This document shows positions 59,036 through 64,000 of a DNA stretch of 64,000 bases, piece after piece (positions within the stretch are counted from its first letter, which is position 1; the number at the start of each line of letters is the position of its first letter). The stretch is from Bosea sp. PAMC 26642. GTDB taxonomy: Bacteria > Pseudomonadota > Alphaproteobacteria > Rhizobiales > Beijerinckiaceae. The stretch lies in assembly GCF_001562255.1 (NCBI RefSeq), contig NZ_CP014301.1, forward strand, positions 1,178,001 to 1,242,000, written 5' to 3'. Made by a program: the position numbers and the translations under genes. The notes below the pieces were generated by a model. That model was not told where the DNA came from and searched no databases. It saw only the letters and a program-made list of their open reading frames with translations.

Positions 59036-59335
59036 ATGTTTCCGATCGGTCGTTTTTCTGTCGGGATGGCGCTGCTCGGCTTGAGCGCCTGCACGACCGT
59101 CGAGCCTGCGCCGGGCACGCCGGAATTCGCCGCCTCGCAGGTCTCGCGCGCCTATGACTGCGGGCTGCGCGTCGATCGCAGGAGCGTCATGGCGCGGCTG
59201 AACCGGGACGAACGCCCGCGCTTTCTCGCCGCGAACCAGGCCTACGCCGTTAAGGCCTACAAGGCGCCAAAGCGCTGCGACTCTTGGGAACGCTCGTCCG
59301 TCCTGCACGAGATCGGTGCCTTGACGCGGCGTTGA
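59036..59335 (+). CDS. Small lipoprotein, second of a tandem pair
   Basis: A 99-residue protein with lipobox LGLSAC. Mature sequence includes VSRAYDCGLRVDRRSVMARL and APKRCDSWERSSVL, matching the pattern of the preceding protein in order and spacing, with a shorter middle section. The two Cys in the mature part could form a disulfide. Seven bases separate it from its neighbour. Function unknown. Confidence 0.7.
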   Translation: MFPIGRFSVGMALLGLSACTTVEPAPGTPEFAASQVSRAYDCGLRVDRRSVMARLNRDERPRFLAANQAYAVKAYKAPKRCDSWERSSVLHEIGALTRR

Positions 59336-59378
59336 ATTCCGCTTGCCTGCGAGGCCGCTTGCCCGCCACAAGGCTGCC

Positions 59379-60287
59379 ATGTCGCCGCTCTCACCCGCCA
59401 CCGTCACGGCCATCGTGGTCTCCTATGACAGCGCCCAAGTGCTGCCGGCCTGTCTCGCTGCCCTGGCGGCGGAAGGCGTCGCGGCGATCGTCGTCGACAA
59501 TGCGAGCACCGATACGTCGCGCGAGATCGCCGGCGCTCATGGCGCGACCGTCATCGCTAATGCCAGGAACGAAGGCTATGGCCGTGGCAACAACCGGGGC
59601 ATTGCGGCCTGCCGGACGCCGTTCGCACTCATCGTGAACCCCGATCTGGTCGTCGAAAGCGGCAGCGTCGCGGCCCTGCTGGCGGCGGCGGCACGCTATC
59701 CCGATGCCGGGCTTTTCGCCCCGCGCATCGTCGAGCCCTCGGGCCGGCTCTTCCTGCAGCCGCGCTCGCTGCTCTCGCCGCCCCATTTCAACAAGGCTGC
59801 CAGCGTGGTCGCGCCTGAGGGGGATGCCTGCCTGCCCTTTCTGTCGGGAGCCTGCCTGCTGGTCCGAACGGATGTTTTCGGCGCATTAGGCGGCTTCGAT
59901 CCGCACATCTTCCTGTTCTACGAGGACGACGATCTCTGCCGCCGGATGCGCGAGGCCGGCCACGCACTGATTCATGTTCATGACGCGCAGGCGCGGCATG
60001 AACGCGGCAAATCAAGCCGACCATCGCTATCGCGCCGCTTCAACGCACGCTGGCATCTCGCCTGGTCGCTGGCCTATGTCTGCGCCAAATACGATCTGGC
60101 CGGGCCGTCGCCCGCGACGATGGTCAAAAATGCAGCAAAGGCCGTGGGTTACGGGCTGATCTTGAATCGGGCCAAGATGGCGGCCAATGCCGGTTCGGTC
60201 GCGGGCGCCATCGCCTGGCGTCGAGGAAAGACAGCGCTGGCCCGTCAGGGCCTCACAGATGCAGGTTCTCCATCGGCGTCGCGATGA
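59379..60287 (+). CDS. Glycosyltransferase family 2 protein
   Basis: A 302-residue inverting glycosyltransferase of the WbbL/rhamnosyltransferase type. The nucleotide-binding start is VTAIVVSYDSAQVLPACLAAL, followed by IVVDNASTDTS, NEGYGRGNNRGIAACR, an FALIVNPDLVV metal-site strand and FLFYEDDDLCRRMREAGH. It would add a sugar to a cell-surface polysaccharide; no other glycan genes are next to it except the acetyltransferase at 60352. The ATG at 59379 has AAGG upstream. Confidence 0.9.
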   Translation: MSPLSPATVTAIVVSYDSAQVLPACLAALAAEGVAAIVVDNASTDTSREIAGAHGATVIANARNEGYGRGNNRGIAACRTPFALIVNPDLVVESGSVAALLAAAARYPDAGLFAPRIVEPSGRLFLQPRSLLSPPHFNKAASVVAPEGDACLPFLSGACLLVRTDVFGALGGFDPHIFLFYEDDDLCRRMREAGHALIHVHDAQARHERGKSSRPSLSRRFNARWHLAWSLAYVCAKYDLAGPSPATMVKNAAKAVGYGLILNRAKMAANAGSVAGAIAWRRGKTALARQGLTDAGSPSASR

Positions 60288-60351
60288 TGCATCGGTTCTT
60301 GCGCAGCAGAGGCAGGACAGGTCTCGATTCGAGCGGCGATGCTGCCCTCCG

Positions 60352-61047
60352 TCAGCCTGTCGTACCGCCGGGCAGATCGTCGACCTTGTCCGACGTGAGC
60401 ACCGGGATCAGGCGGCGTATTTCGGTGTCCGGCAGATCCCACCAGCGCTTGGCGAGCAGTTCGGCGATGGCTTCCTCGCTCATGCGGTAGCGCACGATCC
60501 GAGCCGGATTTCCGGCGACGATCGCGAAAGGCGGCACGTCGCGTGTGACCACCGCTCGCGCTGCCACGACCGCACCATGGCCGATCGTGACGCCCGACAG
60601 GATCAGGCACTGCGAACCGAGCCAGACGTCATGGCCGATCGCGACGTCGCCGTTGGAGGCATGGCTGCCGTCGCGGCCGGCGGCCTCCGGCCAGATCCGG
60701 GGCAGGGCGGGAAATGGATAGGTCGTGATCCAGTCGAGCCGGTGGTTGCCGCCGAGCAGGATCTCGACTCCGTCGGCGATCGAACCATACCGCCCGATCG
60801 TCAGCCTCGCCCCAGACTCCGCGAACCGCACCTTCGGCCGACCATAGGTATGGGCGCCGACTGCGATCTGCCCCGGCCGCCTTGCGATCAGCTTCGCCAG
60901 ATGCAGCCGCGTCTGGTTGTCGGGATTGATATGGCGGCGCAGAGTGCCCGAGAGCCAGCCGGGAAGCCCCGCCCACCATCGCACCAATGCGCTGGGCTGC
61001 CAGGCCATATCCTCCGGCGACAAGGCGCCGGGCGGGTCACTCGGCAT
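60352..61047 (-). CDS. Hexapeptide-repeat acetyltransferase (CatB/xenobiotic acyltransferase type)
   Basis: A 231-residue left-handed beta-helix protein. The signature YGSIADGVEILLGGNHRLDWITTYPF, with the catalytic His, and the repeats DVAIGHDVWLGSQCLILSGVTIGHGAVVAARAVVTRDV match CatB-like acyltransferases. It may acetylate a sugar of surface glycan or an antibiotic. Its start lies 11 bases inside the end of the upstream gene, so the two are coupled. Confidence 0.87.
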   Translation of the reverse strand: MPSDPPGALSPEDMAWQPSALVRWWAGLPGWLSGTLRRHINPDNQTRLHLAKLIARRPGQIAVGAHTYGRPKVRFAESGARLTIGRYGSIADGVEILLGGNHRLDWITTYPFPALPRIWPEAAGRDGSHASNGDVAIGHDVWLGSQCLILSGVTIGHGAVVAARAVVTRDVPPFAIVAGNPARIVRYRMSEEAIAELLAKRWWDLPDTEIRRLIPVLTSDKVDDLPGGTTG

Positions 61048-62875
61048 TGGCCTTCAGGTCGATCTTGTCGAAGATCTCTGTCGGGTCGGTCAGCGTGATG
61101 ACGTCGGCGAGGCCGAGCCCGCTTGCCGATTTGGCGCTGGCCGACACGGTCAACGTGCCGGGTTTGGCGGCAAAGCGCGACACCGCCGCCGTCAGCGTCT
61201 TGGCGGCATCGGACGGTCCCAGAATCGCGGCAAGTCCGAGATTCGCCATCATCGAGTATTCGCGCCGGAGATCCTCAGGCTTACGCTTGGCCTTGCGTGC
61301 CTCGTTTTCGACGATCTTCTCCAGAAGACCCAGATTCTGTAGCTTCGCCTCGACATTGCGCACCGTGGCGCCGAGCGCCGCGACCTGCGCCAGCGCGAGG
61401 TCGCTGGAGAAGAGGTCCTTGGTCACGTTGCCCAAAGTGCCCGATGCATCGAGCCTCGCCATGCCCGCCCCGCCGAGCGACAGCGTGCGGATTGCCAGTT
61501 CGCTGCGCGCCGCGTCCCAGGCCATGTCGAGCTTGGCCGAAAGGTCGATCGAGCGAAAACCCATGGCGATGAGATCGCGCGCGGCAGGGTTGCCCGGGCC
61601 TTCCGTGACCGGAGCCATCAATCTGTCGATCGTCATGGCGAGGCTGGTGGGGATGCCGTTCAACTGCTCCCCGGTCTTGAGCTCGAATGTGCCCAGCCCG
61701 ATCTTCAGCGGCGGTGGCGCAGGCTGGCCGCGGACGGTCTCCTGAGGAGCCTCAACGGACAGGCCGGTAAGTCTGATCGTGCCGATCGTCGGAACGAATT
61801 TGCGGAAATCGATCGTGTCCGGATCGGCATCCGGCTTCGCCAGCAGCGCCTTCAACTCCGCGATCACGGGCCCGAACGAGAAGCCGGAATGGCTGATCGA
61901 CTCGATCGTGCCCTTGCCGCCGCCTCCGGCGAACTTCAGTCCTTCCAGCGCCATTCCGGATTTCGCGGGTGTGTCCTCGCCATAGGCGATCCGCGCGATC
62001 GTCATCTCGACCGGGTCGGGCTTCGCACCCGGCTTGGGCGGCGCGACGACGTTCATCGCGAAATCGCGCGCCTCGCCGCTGCCGTAGAAGATCGTGTCGT
62101 AGAGCGACAGCAGCGACAGTCCGAGCTGCTTCTCTTCTTTGCTTTTGGGCTTGTCCGGCGCACCAGCGGATTCGCGCGAGGCCTTTTCGGCGGCTTCAGA
62201 CAGCGTAACGATCCGGGCCAGAACCTCGCCGAGCGGCTCGTCTCCGACCTTGGCCGAAAACCCGCGCCCGACCATCCTGCCCATCGACATCTTGCCGGCG
62301 GGGCCCAGATCGACCGCGTAGCCGTCGAGTTCGAAGCGGCTGAAGATCGGCAGCAGCGGCTCATTGACGCCAGGCTGCGCCCGTTCGGTGAGCACGCGCG
62401 CCGTGTGCTTCAGGTCGAGACCTTCGAAGCTGGTCCGCTTGACCTGCCCGCTGACCGGACCGGCGGCTCCACCCGTGACGCTGATCGTGCCTTGCGCTGC
62501 TTCGCCACGCTCGATCCGGCCCGCACGGACCTGCGAGAACCGGATGTCGCGATAGCGCGTCACCTGCTTCTGCGGTCCGATCGTCTGCTCGAAGGTCAGT
62601 TCCGGAGCCGTGATTTCAGCCGCATCGAGGCGGCTCATCCGCGCGGCGGCACTCTCGCCGGTGCTGCCGTTGAACAGGGCAATGAACGCCTCTCGCTCCA
62701 GCGCCGAACCCTTCACATCGATTCGCGGCGCCACGATCGCCAACGCGCCGAAATCGAGCCGCAGATTGTCGATCTGGAAATCCGCCGCGGCTGCGGGCGG
62801 CACTGCCCCGATCAGCAATGCGGTGACGGTCGCGAGATGGCCGGGCGCAAGCCGGCGAAGGGTCGAAGCGTTCAT
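61037..62875 (-). CDS. Large secreted protein of unknown function
   Basis: A 612-residue protein. A signal peptide (LAPGHLATVTALLIGAVPPAAAA) is followed by a mostly beta-type sequence rich in IDNLRLDFGALAIVAPRIDV-like strands, a Lys-rich patch (DKPKSKEEKQ) and a long AsmA/DUF945-like repetitive character. GGAGAC is just upstream of the ATG at 62875. I recognise no named domain. It is encoded upstream of and overlaps the acetyltransferase gene, so both may serve the envelope. Confidence 0.78.
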   Translation of the reverse strand: MNASTLRRLAPGHLATVTALLIGAVPPAAAADFQIDNLRLDFGALAIVAPRIDVKGSALEREAFIALFNGSTGESAAARMSRLDAAEITAPELTFEQTIGPQKQVTRYRDIRFSQVRAGRIERGEAAQGTISVTGGAAGPVSGQVKRTSFEGLDLKHTARVLTERAQPGVNEPLLPIFSRFELDGYAVDLGPAGKMSMGRMVGRGFSAKVGDEPLGEVLARIVTLSEAAEKASRESAGAPDKPKSKEEKQLGLSLLSLYDTIFYGSGEARDFAMNVVAPPKPGAKPDPVEMTIARIAYGEDTPAKSGMALEGLKFAGGGGKGTIESISHSGFSFGPVIAELKALLAKPDADPDTIDFRKFVPTIGTIRLTGLSVEAPQETVRGQPAPPPLKIGLGTFELKTGEQLNGIPTSLAMTIDRLMAPVTEGPGNPAARDLIAMGFRSIDLSAKLDMAWDAARSELAIRTLSLGGAGMARLDASGTLGNVTKDLFSSDLALAQVAALGATVRNVEAKLQNLGLLEKIVENEARKAKRKPEDLRREYSMMANLGLAAILGPSDAAKTLTAAVSRFAAKPGTLTVSASAKSASGLGLADVITLTDPTEIFDKIDLKANAE

Positions 62876-62943
62876 GCAAGTCTCCAAGTTTCGGCGCGAC
62901 CCTGCCGCAAGCCTGCGGCGAAGGAAAGACGTCGCCTGTCGTC

Positions 62944-62984
62944 GTGGTCACGAAAAGCTTGACCACCTGCCGTATCGGGCAGGT
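62944..62984. other. Two adjoining inverted repeats upstream of the DUF192 gene
   Basis: GTGGTCA (62944-62950) pairs with TGACCAC (62960-62966); ACCTGCC (62965-62971) pairs with GGCAGGT (62978-62984). The two 7-bp stems share two bases, so they compete slightly. They lie between divergent genes about 90 bases before the DUF192 start and may be a binding site or leader structure. Confidence 0.3.
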
Positions 62985-63072
62985 ATTTGTCGCACATTCG
63001 CCATCTTGGAAGGCGCAGTGATCAACGCGGTCGGAGACGGATGGCGCCTCGCCGCGACGGAGCATTCAGGAC

Positions 63073-63543
63073 ATGCACGCCCCCCGCACATTTCTCGCTG
63101 CCTTCCTTGCCTGGGCGCTGCTGGCCTGCAATGCGACCGCCTTCGCCCAGACCGCGCCTGCTGCCGGACTCGAACCACTTGTCATCGTCAGCGGCGAAAA
63201 GCGCCATGCCTTTCAGGTCGAGGTGATGCGCACGCCGGACCAGCGCGCCAAGGGGCTGATGCACCGCAATTACATGCCGGCCGATCGCGGGATGTTGTTC
63301 GATTTCGCCCGCACCGAACCTGTGGCGATGTGGATGCAGAACACCTTCATCCCGCTCGACATGCTCTTCATTCGTGCCGACGGCACGGTCGCACGCATCG
63401 CCGAGCGCACCGAACCGCTCTCGACCCGCACGATTCCGTCGGGCGAGCCTGTCCTCTCCGTGCTGGAGATCAATGGCGGCGTCGCCGAAAAACTCGGCAT
63501 CAAGCCCGGCGACAAGATCGAGCACGTCTTGTTCAAGCGCTGA
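63073..63543 (+). CDS. DUF192 secreted protein
   Basis: A 156-residue protein. After a signal peptide (TFLAAFLAWALLACNATAFAQ) the DUF192 core follows: FQVEVMRTPDQRAKGLMHRN, DRGMLFDF, MWMQNTFIPLDMLFI and VLEINGGVAEKLGIKPGDKIEH. The family is widespread in periplasm or archaea, function unsettled. The signal peptide contains LLAC at Cys 19, but the sequence after it fits signal peptidase I better. Confidence 0.9.
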   Translation: MHAPRTFLAAFLAWALLACNATAFAQTAPAAGLEPLVIVSGEKRHAFQVEVMRTPDQRAKGLMHRNYMPADRGMLFDFARTEPVAMWMQNTFIPLDMLFIRADGTVARIAERTEPLSTRTIPSGEPVLSVLEINGGVAEKLGIKPGDKIEHVLFKR

Positions 63544-63610
63544 GGCGGCGTTTCGCTTGCGATGCGAGGCCGCGTCGTGATAGCTCACCGGCACGACGAG
63601 AGCGGTTATT

Positions 63611-63687
63611 CGGGGTATAGCGCAGCCCGGTAGCGCATCTGCTTTGGGAGCAGAGGGTCCCAGGTTCAAATCCTGGTGCCCCGACCA
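63611..63687 (+). tRNA. tRNA-Pro (anticodon TGG)
   Basis: A 77-base gene including the encoded CCA. Acceptor CGGGGTA pairs with TGCCCCG; the anticodon stem TCTGC/GCAGA holds loop TTTGGGA with anticodon TGG at 63645-63647; the T-loop is GGTTCAAATCC. The first pair of the acceptor is C-G, as expected for tRNA-Pro. Confidence 0.97.
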
Positions 63688-63726
63688 TTCTCGACCGGGA
63701 CGAAACAGGAAGTGCGGAGGCAGGTC

Positions 63727-64000
63727 ATGACGGCACGCATCTATCGCCCCGCCCGCACCGCGATGCAGTCGGGCACGGCCAAGACCGAGCGCTGGCTGCT
63801 CGAATACGAGCCGGAACGGCCACGCGAGATCGAGCCTCTGATGGGCTGGACCTCGTCGGGCGACATGAAGAGCCAGCTCAAGCTCTGGTTCGACAGCGCA
63901 GCCGAAGCCGTCGCCTACGCCACCCGCAACGGCATCGCCTATCGCGTCGAGCAGCCCAACGAGGCCAAGCGCCGCTCGATCGCCTATGCCGACAATTTCA
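63727..64000 (+). CDS. Complex I NDUFS4-like subunit, start of gene
   Basis: The first 91 residues of a protein that runs off the window. MTARIYRPARTAMQSGTAKT followed by RWLLEYEPERPREIEPLMGWTSSGDMKSQLKLWF matches the ETC complex I (NDUFS4/18-kDa) family. In alphaproteobacteria it is an accessory subunit of NADH dehydrogenase, ancestral to the mitochondrial one. It lies 39 bases after tRNA-Pro. Confidence 0.92.
   Translation, partial: MTARIYRPARTAMQSGTAKTERWLLEYEPERPREIEPLMGWTSSGDMKSQLKLWFDSAAEAVAYATRNGIAYRVEQPNEAKRRSIAYADNF

Overview
The window looks like a chromosomal segment of a high-GC alphaproteobacterium of the order Hyphomicrobiales; a Bosea- or Methylobacterium-like genome is my best guess, from protein content and not from a search. 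Supporting signs are the gatCAB amidotransferase genes, an HdaA-type DnaA inactivator next to ppk/ppx/rnd, an NDUFS4-like complex I gene after tRNA-Pro, a TopA with a long Lys/Ala/Pro tail, and GANTC sites. I see no phage, insertion sequence, rRNA or CRISPR array. Most of the very long opposite-strand reading frames are GC-bias shadows of real genes.

Layout. (1) 1-7202: a MarR-controlled aerobic CoA-dependent aromatic pathway, probably for 2-aminobenzoate (anthranilate). It has a CoA ligase cut by the window edge, acyl-CoA dehydrogenase, enoyl-CoA hydratase, MarR and SDR on the minus strand, divergent from a fused FAD-monooxygenase/old-yellow-enzyme. Two near-identical palindromes lie in the divergent promoter. 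(2) 7271-8696: a small secreted protein and a two-domain VOC ring-cleaving dioxygenase-like protein. (3) 8796-16814: topA, a FitA/VapC-type toxin-antitoxin pair with its own palindrome, then pyrB, a dihydroorotase homologue lacking key metal ligands (PyrC-prime type), plsY, dprA and a small conserved protein. (4) 16938-19121: an AEC transporter, a Tyr/Gly-rich secreted protein with a clear terminator, and ruvX. (5) 19265-25918: a 3-sulfolactate catabolic module: a tripartite-tricarboxylate binding protein, a GntR regulator with a perfect palindromic operator, suyA, suyB, a YeiH/SuyZ-type exporter, slcC and comC. (6) 25929-28450: adenine deaminase and a UPF0173 hydrolase. (7) 28523-37490: gatC, gatA and gatB, interrupted by a glycine-rich-domain protein and an RND efflux pump; hairpin repeats sit after gatC and after gatA. 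(8) 37487-46729: mixed genes (two GNATs, two GST-like proteins, DUF2147, a Sel1-like protein, ndk, a MipA-like porin, a molybdopterin oxidoreductase and a WYL regulator with an 11-bp inverted repeat). (9) 46657-58650: a housekeeping block purN/purM, PerM-like protein, hdaA, ppk, ppx, rnd and aspS, with a reversed fatty-acid desaturase between hdaA and ppk. (10) 58657-64000: two tandem small lipoproteins that appear to be diverged duplicates, a GT2 glycosyltransferase, a hexapeptide acetyltransferase, a large secreted protein of unknown function, a DUF192 protein, tRNA-Pro(TGG) and the start of an NDUFS4-like gene.

The two most coherent accessory systems are the sulfolactate module (two opposite-stereochemistry dehydrogenases would interconvert the enantiomers, SuyAB would cleave to pyruvate and sulfite, and SuyZ would export the sulfur product) and the aromatic-CoA module (ligation, dearomatising hydroxylation and reduction, then beta-oxidation-like steps). 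Each has its own divergent regulatory palindromes.
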